This document shows positions 35,797 to 44,263 of a DNA stretch of 62,283 nucleotides, piece after piece. Origin of the DNA: Candidatus Aenigmatarchaeota archaeon (GTDB taxonomy: Archaea > Aenigmatarchaeota > Aenigmatarchaeia > CG10238-14); assembly GCA_018920365.1 (NCBI GenBank), contig JAHLMM010000002.1, forward strand, positions 1-62,283. The letters are read 5' to 3'. Each line of letters opens with the position of its first letter. Position 1 is the stretch's first letter. Position numbers and translations under genes: made by a program. The notes under the pieces were generated by a model. It did no database searches. It was not told the origin of the DNA and saw nothing but the letters and a program-made list of their open reading frames with translations.

Positions 35797-37290
35797 TTAT
35801 TTAAATGCTTCCAAATCTTTTTTATTTAAATTTTTCTTTAGATTATATTCTAAAACTGCTTTTTCAAAGTTAGCCTCTTCAGCAGAAACTCTACTTTTTC
35901 TTTGACGAACCTTCATCATCACTGGAAAGTTGACAGCTTCGCCGACAATCAAAGATTCTCCTGTTTTTAACCCTGGTAGTGTTTTTAGCAAATCGCCTGT
36001 CATGCCTTCAGAGCTTTTTCCTATATGATCTATATCATACGGATTAACAACTCTTAATATTATGTGAGTGTTGCATTGTGATAAAGCAGTCGTACTTAGA
36101 TGAATAGGTCTTTGGGAAACAAGCATCAATGATGCGTGAAACTTTCTGCCTTCTCTCGCTATCGTCTCAATTATATTTTTAGAAATTGCACCTTCTCTCT
36201 TAACACCTTCTGGACAAAATTGATGAGCTTCTTCAATAACAAGCAAAAAAGGTGGTATTCTTCCCTTTCTCCTCTCTGAAAAAAGTCTTCTTGAAAAATA
36301 TGTTGCTATTATTTGTTTTTCATTCAAGTGTGTAAATTCTGACAAATCTATTATACTTAGTTGACCTTGCCTGGCTAAAACATCTATTGATGGTCTTGTG
36401 TATTTGGAAAATATATTCATATTCTTTAGAGAATAAAGCCACCCAAGCAAACTTTCTTTTGTACTACTTTTAACATCACTAGATTCTAGCTCAGCTATTA
36501 TCTCATCAAAGTCATAATTTTCTGTCTTCATGTTTTTTAGTATTTTTTCAAGCTCTCTTTTTTGAGCAGAACTAAAATCTGAAATAAATTCTGATATTTG
36601 ATTGACGCCTAAACTTGATACACCTATAGCTATGTTTTGTTCATCAAACACTTTTGTATATCTACTATAAAAAGAATCATTTTGAAATTTTTTATATTCG
36701 CCGTGCGGGTCAATGACTATTATCGCTGGTTTTCCTAATTCATCCCTTCTGTCTAATAGCTCTTCAATGAGAACGCTAACAAGATGGCTTTTTCCAGCAC
36801 CTGACATAGCCAATATAGCTGTGTGTTTTTGTAAAAGTCTTGTCATATTTAATTTTACTTCAAGATCATGAAAGCTTAGTCTGCCTAAAGTCAAACCACT
36901 ACTAAAATCAAACCCTAAAAATTTTGACAAGATGTTTGTATCTGCTTCTTCAACTTTGATTCCAGGAGACGGTGGAAATGTTAATCTTTCTATTGAATCT
37001 TGGTTAAAATGACCTAGAATTGTACAATTTGCTACAAGATACTCCCATCTTTCAGTTGGGAATGCAATATTTATTGGGTTGCCTGATTTTTCATATTCTA
37101 TGACAGTATCAGCCCTTTCAAAATACCTATTTGTCTTGTATATCTCATCGATTCTTGCTATAATATATCCATTTTCATGTTTTATTTGAACGAACTGGCC
37201 TTTCTTTACAGAATTATCATTTATAACAAAATCAAAATTCATTGTAGTAGGCCCATTTTCATTAGATATTATAATTCCTAAAATTTTCAT
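35797..37290 (-). CDS. herA: HerA DNA translocase/helicase
   Basis: A 497-aa hexameric ATPase of the HerA-FtsK family. The N-terminal HAS-barrel (about 1-110) precedes Walker A AMSGAGKSHLVSVLIEEL (K167), Walker B PPFLLVIEEAHQFCPEG, and the arginine-finger region ILRVVNPYDIDHI. HerA works with NurA and Mre11-Rad50 in end resection; no nurA is adjacent here, while mre11-rad50 lie about 15 kb away. The true start is ATG 37288-37290 (MKILGIIISNENGP); the upstream frame extension is non-coding and overlaps the divergent gene. Confidence 0.92.
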   Translation of the reverse strand: MKILGIIISNENGPTTMNFDFVINDNSVKKGQFVQIKHENGYIIARIDEIYKTNRYFERADTVIEYEKSGNPINIAFPTERWEYLVANCTILGHFNQDSIERLTFPPSPGIKVEEADTNILSKFLGFDFSSGLTLGRLSFHDLEVKLNMTRLLQKHTAILAMSGAGKSHLVSVLIEELLDRRDELGKPAIIVIDPHGEYKKFQNDSFYSRYTKVFDEQNIAIGVSSLGVNQISEFISDFSSAQKRELEKILKNMKTENYDFDEIIAELESSDVKSSTKESLLGWLYSLKNMNIFSKYTRPSIDVLARQGQLSIIDLSEFTHLNEKQIIATYFSRRLFSERRKGRIPPFLLVIEEAHQFCPEGVKREGAISKNIIETIAREGRKFHASLMLVSQRPIHLSTTALSQCNTHIILRVVNPYDIDHIGKSSEGMTGDLLKTLPGLKTGESLIVGEAVNFPVMMKVRQRKSRVSAEEANFEKAVLEYNLKKNLNKKDLEAFK

Positions 37291-37336
37291 AAAATAATTA
37301 ATGTTATAAACAAATAAATTGTTAAGAGTTGTTTTT

Positions 37337-38092
37337 ATGGAGCCGAAATTTGTTTTAAATGAGCCTGTTTTGTATATAGAAAAAATTAAATCAATAGTTA
37401 TAGCTGATTTACATATAGGCATAGAATATGAACTTGCGAAAAATGGGATAAAAATACCCAAGCAGACAAATTTAATGATAAAAAAGATAAAAAGTGTAAT
37501 AGAAAAGACAAAAACAAAAAAACTGATAATACTAGGCGACATAAAACATCAAGTGCCTGGTATAAATTTTTTTGAGCAAAAAGAGATACCAGAATTCTTT
37601 GAACAGCTAAAATCATTTTGCTCGATAAAAATATGTTTGGGAAATCATGACACTTTTATTAAAGAGTTAATACCTGAAGGTATAGAAATATATGATTCAA
37701 AAGGTTTTGTTTTAAATGGGTATGGGTTTTTTCATGGTCATGCGTGGCCAGATAAAAAGCTTTTAAAATGTAAATGGATCATAACAAGTCACATACATCC
37801 AACTTTGCTTTTCACTGACAAGTTTGGTCACAGAATAATAGAACCTGTGTGGATAAAATGTTTGATAGATAAAAGAAAAATAAAAGAAAAATATGGAATT
37901 GATAAAAAATATGAAACAAAAATGATAATTTTGCCAGCATTTAACAAGATTTTGAGTGGATCTAATATAAATGTTTTGAACATAAAATATGATTTCATAG
38001 AACCTTTGATGATAGATATGATAAATAAAGATAGATGCGAATTATATTTGTTAGATGGCACTTTTATCGGTAAATTAAGTGATATGAAATGA
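37337..38092 (+). CDS. Archaeal SbcD-related metallophosphoesterase
   Basis: A 251-aa calcineurin-like phosphoesterase of the archaeal Mre11/SbcD-related group (TIGR00024-like). Metal motifs are VIADLHIGIE (D24, H26), ILGDIKH, CLGNHD, FFHGHAWP and TSHIHP. Here motif III keeps GNHD, unlike the Mre11 of this window. The substrate is unknown; such genes often neighbour DNA repair helicases, and herA is divergent here. The ATG at 37337 gives MEPKFVLNEPVLYIEK, the usual start. It overlaps the nudix gene by four bases. Confidence 0.85.
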   Translation: MEPKFVLNEPVLYIEKIKSIVIADLHIGIEYELAKNGIKIPKQTNLMIKKIKSVIEKTKTKKLIILGDIKHQVPGINFFEQKEIPEFFEQLKSFCSIKICLGNHDTFIKELIPEGIEIYDSKGFVLNGYGFFHGHAWPDKKLLKCKWIITSHIHPTLLFTDKFGHRIIEPVWIKCLIDKRKIKEKYGIDKKYETKMIILPAFNKILSGSNINVLNIKYDFIEPLMIDMINKDRCELYLLDGTFIGKLSDMK

Positions 38093-38511
38093 AGAGTGTG
38101 CAAGCCGTAATTTATGATAATAAAGAAAAAGAATATTTGTTGATAAAAAGAAGAGGTTATAACGATACAAAATATCTCTGGAGACTAGTAAAAGGTAGAA
38201 TAGAAAATAATGAAGATGAAGTAAATGCGTTAAAAAGAGAAGTAAACGAAGAGACTGGGCTTGAAAAAATAGATATAATCAAAAAAATTTGGGAGTATTA
38301 TTATACTTCTAAAGAATATGGAAAAACTCATGTTTCATCATTTCTTGTCTTTGCTAACAGCAAACAAAAACTTGAAAAGAAAGACGTAAATGAAGATATA
38401 AAGGATTATAAATGGGTTAATTATAAAAATGCAATAAAAATGTTGTTTTTTGAAGAAGAAAAAGAATGTATAAAAAAAGCAGAAGAACTAAACCATACCC
38501 CAATCTCTTAA
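38089..38511 (+). CDS. NUDIX hydrolase
   Basis: A 140-aa NUDIX protein with the complete box G36-x5-E42-x7-R50-E51-x2-E54-E55-x-G57 (GRIENNEDEVNALKREVNEETGL region). It hydrolyses a nucleoside diphosphate linked to another group; the exact substrate is not readable, but the length fits diadenosine polyphosphate or modified dNTP hydrolases. ATGA overlap with the phosphoesterase gene indicates an operon. The 3' end overlaps the convergent infB by 24 bases. Confidence 0.87.
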   Translation: MKSVQAVIYDNKEKEYLLIKRRGYNDTKYLWRLVKGRIENNEDEVNALKREVNEETGLEKIDIIKKIWEYYYTSKEYGKTHVSSFLVFANSKQKLEKKDVNEDIKDYKWVNYKNAIKMLFFEEEKECIKKAEELNHTPIS

Positions 38512-40269
38512 AAGTTGTTTTTCATCATCCTGAAGTTTATCCCAAACCTCTGTTAAAATTTTCAAGTTGTGAGGAGTTATTACACTTATCAATATATCTC
38601 CTTCTTCAATCTGTCTACCAACTGTTGGTTCATCCATTGATATTGCTGCCTTGTCTCCTGTCTTTATTTGATTAACATTTTTTCCATCTTTTTGTATTTG
38701 TTTTATCTTTCCTACATCTCTTTTGTCTTCATGACAAACTGGAGTATTTACCTTCAAAACTCCTGCTAAGACTTCTACTCCAACTATTGCCGGCTGCCTG
38801 TTTCTAAAAACAAAACCTGGTATTATTCTTATTTTTGCTGGTCTTATTGCAGATTCTAGTTTTTCAGTTTTTTCTCTTTCCTTTTTATCATCTCTCCATT
38901 TTTTATAATCCTCGACAATTCTATATATTATATTGTTCTTGAACACAGGAATTTTCTTATCCCGAACAATATCTTCAGCTTCTTGTAAAAGATCTACATT
39001 AAAGCATAATATAACCTTTTTTTCAGGATCCTTGACAACGTCTATTTCAACAACATCTTGTTTTGTCACATGGCCTATTTCTGCTTTTTTTATTGGTATT
39101 TGATTGTCTGTTAATATTTTGACTAGAGCTTCTAAACTACCAATAGTGTCCGCTTTAGCCAGAACACCATCTATGTCCTTGTTAAATTCAACTATATCTA
39201 TTTCTTGTTCTATAATCTTTTTTGCTTCTTCTATTTCAGCTTCATCAGAAACACAAATGATAGGACTGCCTGCTATAGCATTATCTAAGCCAGGAGCCGC
39301 AATTTTTATACCTGCTGCTGCAGAAACTTGCTTGACAAAATCAAACTTTTTCTCCATTCTCAACTCTTTTAATTCTGGTGGTCTCAATAAAGCTTTGATT
39401 TTTGTGACTATACATCCATTTTTGCTACCAACAATTAAAGTATCTCCGACACTTATCGATCCATCATAAATTATTGCGTCAATTGTTGCTCCTAAACCTT
39501 TAACTTCTTTTACTTCAAGAACATTGCCCATGGCTTTATCTGACAATTCAAGTTTATCTTTCAAAAACCTTTGAGCCAAACCTGAAAGCATGACAAGCAA
39601 CTCTGAAATGCCTTCGCCAGTCTTGCCAGAACAAGGTACAATTGCAACTTGTTTTTTAAAATCTGTTATTCGATCGAATCTCTCGGCTTCAAATCCTCTC
39701 TCATAAAGTTGTGAAACTATGTTGTATATTTTTGCTTCTAGTTCATCTTGAACGCTGTCTGATTGATTTGTGAAACTATCTTTAAAGCAAGTTGTTTTGT
39801 TTTGTTTCCAACCATAAATTAAATCAACTTTGGTTGCTGCAACAATAAAAGGTGTTTTAAATTGTTTTAGAAATTCTAATGATTCATCTGTTTGCGGTTG
39901 AAAACCCTCATTTATGTCAACAACAAGTATTGCAAGATCTGCTACAGAACCCCCTCTTTTTCTTAGAGTGATAAACGCTTCATGACCTGGTGTATCAATG
40001 AAAAGCAAACCTGGTATAATTATATCTATATTTAATTTTGTCAAAAGATTACCGCATATACTCTTGATAACAGAAGATGGTACAAAACTAGCACCTATAT
40101 GTTGGGTTATCTGGCCTGGTTCAGCTGCATTTACAGTGCTACCTCTAATTGCGTCAAGAAGAGATGTTTTCCCATGGTCGACATTTTCGGTTAGCCGCTA
40201 TAAAGCAAACTAATGTCCGAGGACCGACACAATGGGTTGTCTTATTTTGCCTTCAATTATTTCCACCAC
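38488..40269 (-). CDS. infB: Translation initiation factor aIF5B, split by a 30-base intron
   Basis: aIF5B is the GTPase that joins ribosomal subunits and positions initiator tRNA. The frame is complete only if 40185-40214 is removed: exon 1 is 40269-40215 (MVEIIEGKIRQPIVSVLG), exon 2 is 40184-38488. The spliced protein has 583 aa, the usual archaeal length, with G1 GHVDHGKT across the junction. Other motifs are G3 FIDTPGHEAF, G4 ATKVDL, domain 2 from about 225, domain 3, and domain 4 ending KLQDDEKQLLRDWGMV. No intein is present. Without splicing, exon 1 stops at TAG directly after GGACAT, and exon 2 has no start before the P-loop. The GTG at 40269 is 24 bases from a TATA box (minus strand, about 40293), so the transcript is probably leaderless. 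Confidence 0.9.
40185..40214 (-). other. Predicted bulge-helix-bulge intron in infB
   Basis: Thirty bases interrupt the codons for GHVDHGKT between GGAC and ATGTCGACC, phase 1 in the His codon. On the transcript, a central four-base-pair helix UCGG/CCGA is flanked by 3-base bulges ACA (5') and AAA (3'). It stacks on an inner helix UUAG/CUAA; a further hairpin GCU-UUAU-AGC closes the intron. Cleavage after the second base of each bulge, the canonical rule of archaeal tRNA-splicing endonuclease, gives exactly the in-frame product. The outer helix (GGUC/GACC) is offset by unpaired bases, so this is a relaxed form. The junction could be shifted by one or two bases with the same product. Confidence 0.85.
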
Positions 40270-40286
40270 CTCTTTAAGCAATATAG

Positions 40287-40310
40287 ATTTATTTTTAAAA
40301 AGTTATATAA
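40287..40310. promoter_or_regulatory. Back-to-back TATA boxes for infB and the 40328 gene
   Basis: On the minus strand TTTTAAAAATAAAT (40300-40287) is centred about 24 bases from the infB GTG at 40269. On the plus strand TTATATAA (40303-40310) is about 21 bases before the ATG at 40328. Both genes lack a spaced Shine-Dalgarno motif and appear leaderless. Confidence 0.55.
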
Positions 40311-40327
40311 TATTCATGTCGTTAACA

Positions 40328-40762
40328 ATGCATGATATCAAACCAATAGGGCTTTGCATAACAACACAAGAATTATTTGACACGAGAAAATTTCTACTTA
40401 ACTATTGCGATAATACATTGTTAAGAGGTGGCGATCCTTCTATAGCTAACAGAATAAATGCAATGAAAAGAGATTTAAACAGCGTAAGAACGCAAGCAAA
40501 ATTTCTGGATGGTTATAAATCGGTTATTGTTAACAATATAGACAAAATAATAGCTCTAGTAGAGTCAAGGTACGCAAAAACATTTTCTCAAGATGTTGAG
40601 CTAGTGAAAAAGAGTGGAAGAAATATAATAGAAAAGGTTATGAATGCCCAGAGTTTTGATGAAATAGCAATTTTAGAAGATGTATTCAAAACAAATGTTG
40701 TCCTGCCAACATATAGATTGTTTATAGATGATATGAAAAAATTGAAAATAAATATTGTCTAA
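40328..40762 (+). CDS. Unknown 144-aa helical protein
   Basis: I do not recognise this protein. It begins MHDIKPIGLCITTQELFD, is predicted all-helical and soluble, and has many lysines and two cysteines (residues 10 and about 27). The ATG at 40328 is preferred because a TATA box lies about 21 bases upstream; the in-frame ATG at 40316 would be only 8 bases from that box. It is divergent from infB and overlaps the convergent metallopeptidase gene by four bases. Confidence 0.65.
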   Translation: MHDIKPIGLCITTQELFDTRKFLLNYCDNTLLRGGDPSIANRINAMKRDLNSVRTQAKFLDGYKSVIVNNIDKIIALVESRYAKTFSQDVELVKKSGRNIIEKVMNAQSFDEIAILEDVFKTNVVLPTYRLFIDDMKKLKINIV

Positions 40763-41376
40763 GCGTAGCAACATCTTGGACTTAAAGATCTGTAAAATGA
40801 ACCTAGAACACTTTCTGGTGATTTTCTAAAATTAAGTATATCATACAAAGTTTGCCTTGTATTATATCCAAACATTCTTAATGTATCCTCAGCTGCTTTA
40901 ACATATTCATCATAAGCTCTTGAATAATATCCCAATTGTCGTGTTATTAATTCTGTAAAACCTTCTATTACAGGTCTTGCTGCCTCGCCAAATCTTCTAA
41001 AATATTCTAATGCCCATTTTCTTGTGGCTTGATGGACGCTTTCATGAGCTAAAACAGATTCCACTTCATCTTTCGGCAAATATCTGTTTAAAACTATTTT
41101 GTTTCTAAGCAAATCATAATATCCTAAAACACCTGAAACAAATCTCCTAAAAGTATTTTTAGCCCTATCATAATAGAAACCTATTTTTGAAGGTAATTCT
41201 GAAACTTCGTATACAACTTTTCTTGCTTCATCAAGGTAGCTTCTATATGCTTCTGGAGATAGGTATTTTTGTGCAAAATCATTTATTTTTGATGTTACAT
41301 TTTCTTTAACTCTATCAAGGTCTGAATAAATTTTATTCTCATATAATTCATTCAATAGCATTTTAAATAAACTCAT
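40759..41376 (-). CDS. HExxH zinc metallopeptidase-like protein
   Basis: A 205-aa soluble protein with SVLAHESVHQATRKWA near 107-122 (zinc ligands in HESVH) and, about 25 residues on, EGFTELITRQLG, which supplies a downstream glutamate as in gluzincin-type peptidases. The N-terminal 60 residues are helical. No signal peptide is visible, so it probably acts in the cytoplasm; the substrate is unknown. It follows the topoisomerase IB gene by 30 bases on the same strand and may share its operon. The C-terminus ends RCCYA. Confidence 0.78.
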   Translation of the reverse strand: MSLFKMLLNELYENKIYSDLDRVKENVTSKINDFAQKYLSPEAYRSYLDEARKVVYEVSELPSKIGFYYDRAKNTFRRFVSGVLGYYDLLRNKIVLNRYLPKDEVESVLAHESVHQATRKWALEYFRRFGEAARPVIEGFTELITRQLGYYSRAYDEYVKAAEDTLRMFGYNTRQTLYDILNFRKSPESVLGSFYRSLSPRCCYA

Positions 41377-41406
41377 AAAATAATTAAAATAGCAACAATT
41401 AAATAT

Positions 41407-43104
41407 CTATTCCTCTTCTATCCAGGAGAATTTTCTTTGTAAAGTTTTTGAATAATATTTTTTCCAGTCAAAATTAACTTTGTTAAACCATCTGTAAAAA
41501 ACTCTTGGATCAATATAACTTTTTAAAGACGTATTCAAGTTATAATCCCTTGTTTGTTTTGTTGCATCTATTTTCAGCTTCATAACCTCTATTTTGTCTT
41601 GCATTCTTTGCATTTTATCCTTGATTGCTTTTTCCATTTTATCTTTTGTTTCTTTCATCTGTTTATTGAGTTTTTTTAATCTATCTTCCAAAGATTTTAT
41701 GTTCTTTTCCTTTCCAGATTCTTTTGCCTTTGAAAGTTTTTCTTCTGCTTCTTTAATTTTCCTTTGATAATTTTGAATTTTTTGATTCAATTTATCCTCC
41801 ATCTTCTTTTTTGATTCTTCTTTTTGCTTCTTTAATTTTTCAAGACTTTCAATTTTCTTATTCAAAGATTTTTCCCATGTTTTTGGCAGTGTTCTTTTAT
41901 GATTACAAACAATTGCAGCTTGTAAGTTAGCTAAAGTAGCTATGTATTTTTTGTATTCTTCATTATCATTCTTTGGCTCTACTTTTGACAAATAATCATC
42001 TATTGTTTTTGTTGCGTGATACGTACGAAATACTTTAGCAGTTATACCATCTACAACACTGCTCAAAAATTCATTGACATTCTCAGATCTAACGCCGGCA
42101 AATATTTTACCTTTTTTATCAGGTTTTGAAATAAATTCTTTCAAATTATTCACAACTTCTTCTGGCAATTTGACCTCTTTATGCCAATGAACAGAATCTT
42201 TGCCTAAAAAATCAAAAATTACAGTACTGTCATCCTTTATTTTCACATTTTTTGTTGTCAATGTTGTCGCGCCAACTGTATCGGCTTCATCCTTGTCCTT
42301 TTCATCGCCAACTCTCATTTTAACAGCATCTATAAGATAACAAACAGTTGCTATTTTTCTTGTCTTAACATCATCTGCTGTTAAATTATCCTTAATATGC
42401 TTCATAAGCAAATCATATTTTTTGCCCAATTCTATGGCTTTATCAAACTTTTCTTTTTCTCTATTTTGTTTTACAAAAGAAGTATCTGCCAACCATACAT
42501 ATTTTTCTTTTCCTGTGAGCTTATCATCCCATTTTGCAATCCACATGCATTCAGGCATCCACACTATTTCTTTCCAATTTCCTTCTGGTCTAGGCGCATC
42601 TGGGGACAAATTCAATATTATATCACTTTGTTTTGGACCCTGTTTCCATTTACCTCTCAATGGATGATTACCTCTGCCCATAAAAATTGAGCTAGGTTCT
42701 GCTATGTAATTTCCAAGCTCTACTTGTTGGCCATCAACAATCGCATATCCATATTTTTGCTTGTTTTCTTCTCTTATTTTTTTTCTTTGCTCAGCTAATT
42801 TCTTTTTCTCTTCCTTGCTCATATTTTCTTTGATAGCCTTTTCTCTATTAACAAAATCAATTATTTCAGAAAAATCAAAATCATCCTTATTACCAGAAAC
42901 ATTAAGCGCCTTGCAAAAATCTGAAAAGAAATTTTTTACAAAAACTTCATCTTCAACATATGGCGTCCCCAATTTTTTAACCCAAGCTAAAGCCATTTCT
43001 TCCTGATCTTCTGTAAGCTTTATTTTTTGTCCTTTAAATTTTATGCTAAACCCTTTATAATCGTATTTTGGTACAAGTATTCCATTGTGTATTAATTGTT
43101 TCAT
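41407..43104 (-). CDS. Eukaryote-type DNA topoisomerase IB
   Basis: A 565-aa type IB topoisomerase that relaxes supercoils through a 3'-phosphotyrosine. The core domain begins near residue 1 (LIHNGILVPKYDYKGFSIKFKGQKI). Catalytic motifs are YLIDAVKMRVGDEK with ADTVGATTL (first Arg), KVFRTYHATKTI (second Arg) and VCNHKR (His). A lysine-rich coiled-coil linker of about 110 residues leads to the C-terminal SYIDPRVFYRWF with nucleophile Y530. The whole layout, including linker and C-terminal domain, is that of eukaryotic and thaumarchaeal Top1 and not of the short bacterial/poxvirus form. It lies 33 bases downstream of pcn on the same strand. Confidence 0.93.
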   Translation of the reverse strand: MKQLIHNGILVPKYDYKGFSIKFKGQKIKLTEDQEEMALAWVKKLGTPYVEDEVFVKNFFSDFCKALNVSGNKDDFDFSEIIDFVNREKAIKENMSKEEKKKLAEQRKKIREENKQKYGYAIVDGQQVELGNYIAEPSSIFMGRGNHPLRGKWKQGPKQSDIILNLSPDAPRPEGNWKEIVWMPECMWIAKWDDKLTGKEKYVWLADTSFVKQNREKEKFDKAIELGKKYDLLMKHIKDNLTADDVKTRKIATVCYLIDAVKMRVGDEKDKDEADTVGATTLTTKNVKIKDDSTVIFDFLGKDSVHWHKEVKLPEEVVNNLKEFISKPDKKGKIFAGVRSENVNEFLSSVVDGITAKVFRTYHATKTIDDYLSKVEPKNDNEEYKKYIATLANLQAAIVCNHKRTLPKTWEKSLNKKIESLEKLKKQKEESKKKMEDKLNQKIQNYQRKIKEAEEKLSKAKESGKEKNIKSLEDRLKKLNKQMKETKDKMEKAIKDKMQRMQDKIEVMKLKIDATKQTRDYNLNTSLKSYIDPRVFYRWFNKVNFDWKKYYSKTLQRKFSWIEEE

Positions 43105-43137
43105 ACAAATGCAACCATAATTAAAAATTTAAAAATT

Positions 43138-43890
43138 TTACTCTTCATCCTGTACTCTGGGTGCAAGGACAAAACTAATTTCAATCTTGTCAGTGTCTCT
43201 AAATGTTAATTTCATTGGATAGTCTTTTGACCAAAATAATGTAACTTCTTCAGCTATTTTTGAAGCTTTGATCATTTTTTTCAGATAATCCAAGGGGTAT
43301 CTAGCTTTTGTGCCATCTGTACCTTCTAGTTCCAATAATGCACTATCACCTTTTTGCAGAGTTAATTCTGTTGAGCTAGTGTCACCTGTTGCCTTCATTG
43401 AAAATAGATCTTTCTTTGACTCAAAGACAACTGAGTCAGAAACAACATCAGCATCGTCTATACCATTTTTCAGTATGTCAGATTTTATTCTTGCCTTTGT
43501 TTTAAATTCAAGCTGATTTATTGACGGCAATTCTTCTTCTTGTAAATCAATCAATGGTAAATTAAACTTTCTTGTAGAATCGCTTTTCATTGTAACTTCA
43601 AGTTTATTATCCTTTAATTCCAAAACTATCTTGTCTTCAGGTTTTGCTCTTTTTATAATAGAAACAAAGTTTGTTATTTGAATGGGCATGGATTCTGGTT
43701 TGTCAACAGAAAATTGTTCAAAAACATTAGGAGGCATTTTGAATTGAACAACAGCTACCATTGCTCTATCAGCTGCTGTTAATGACAATCCATTTTTGTC
43801 TGCTTTAAAAACACCTTCATCTATCAACTCTCCAACAGCGGAGATTGCATCTCTTAATAAATCAGCGTTTGATAAAGTTGCTTTAAACAT
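43138..43890 (-). CDS. pcn: DNA polymerase sliding clamp PCNA
   Basis: A 250-aa archaeal PCNA. It encircles DNA and tethers polymerase, ligase and FEN1. Family features include MFKATLSNADLLRDAISAVGELIDEGVFKADKNGLSL, AADRAMVAVVQFKMP, the interdomain connector region LPLIDLQEEELPSIN, and the C-terminal FVLAPRVQDEE. GGGGGTGTAGTAA precedes the ATG and overlaps the end of the OB-fold gene, with a 3-base gap. One pcn gene implies a homotrimer unless another copy exists elsewhere. Confidence 0.95.
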   Translation of the reverse strand: MFKATLSNADLLRDAISAVGELIDEGVFKADKNGLSLTAADRAMVAVVQFKMPPNVFEQFSVDKPESMPIQITNFVSIIKRAKPEDKIVLELKDNKLEVTMKSDSTRKFNLPLIDLQEEELPSINQLEFKTKARIKSDILKNGIDDADVVSDSVVFESKKDLFSMKATGDTSSTELTLQKGDSALLELEGTDGTKARYPLDYLKKMIKASKIAEEVTLFWSKDYPMKLTFRDTDKIEISFVLAPRVQDEE

Positions 43891-43893
43891 TTA

Positions 43894-44217
43894 CTACACC
43901 CCCAACTTTTTATATAATTCGTGTACCTTTTTATAAAGATTTAAGTTTAAACCATTTAAATCTTGAATTACATCAGCTTTCATTTCAAATCCATCATCAG
44001 ATGGTATAGTAGAACCAAAAACAGCAATCAACTGATGTATTTCTATACTTTCAATTTGATCTGGTTCAACAAAAACTTTAACTTTGCTTTTTCCGTCATC
44101 TACAATTATGCTTGTATCTGTCTTATCAACAACTAATCCTATAATCTTGACTTTATAGTCTATATCAGGATTAACTTCAGATATTAATTTAAAAGTATAA
44201 TTATTCTTATATGGCAC
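43894..44217 (-). CDS. OB-fold nucleic acid-binding protein upstream of pcn
   Basis: A 107-aa single OB-fold protein. The strand pattern and segments IDYKVKIIGLVVDKTDTSIIVDDGKSKVKVFVEP and IHQLIAVFGSTIPSDDGFEMKADVIQDL resemble the small RPA14/Stn1-like OB proteins. It is the first gene of the operon OB-fold, pcn, topoisomerase IB. A role as a small single-strand binding subunit in replication is likely but inferred from fold and context. ATG at 44217. Confidence 0.78.
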   Translation of the reverse strand: MPYKNNYTFKLISEVNPDIDYKVKIIGLVVDKTDTSIIVDDGKSKVKVFVEPDQIESIEIHQLIAVFGSTIPSDDGFEMKADVIQDLNGLNLNLYKKVHELYKKLGV

Positions 44218-44263
44218 ATTTAAATAATGATTTTAACTTTTTTATATTTGATCAAGTGGTTGT

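Noticed and set aside
35797-37542. Long N-terminal extension of HerA beyond 37290
   Set aside because: The extension is hydrophobic and overlaps the divergent phosphoesterase gene; the family start MKILGIII begins at 37290.
38488-40269. infB as a pseudogene, a frameshifted gene or one with a late ATG start at 40044
   Set aside because: All residues on both sides of the 30 bases are conserved and in register, the insertion is a multiple of three, and its fold gives the exact splice points. Starting at 40044 would delete the GTP-binding P-loop.
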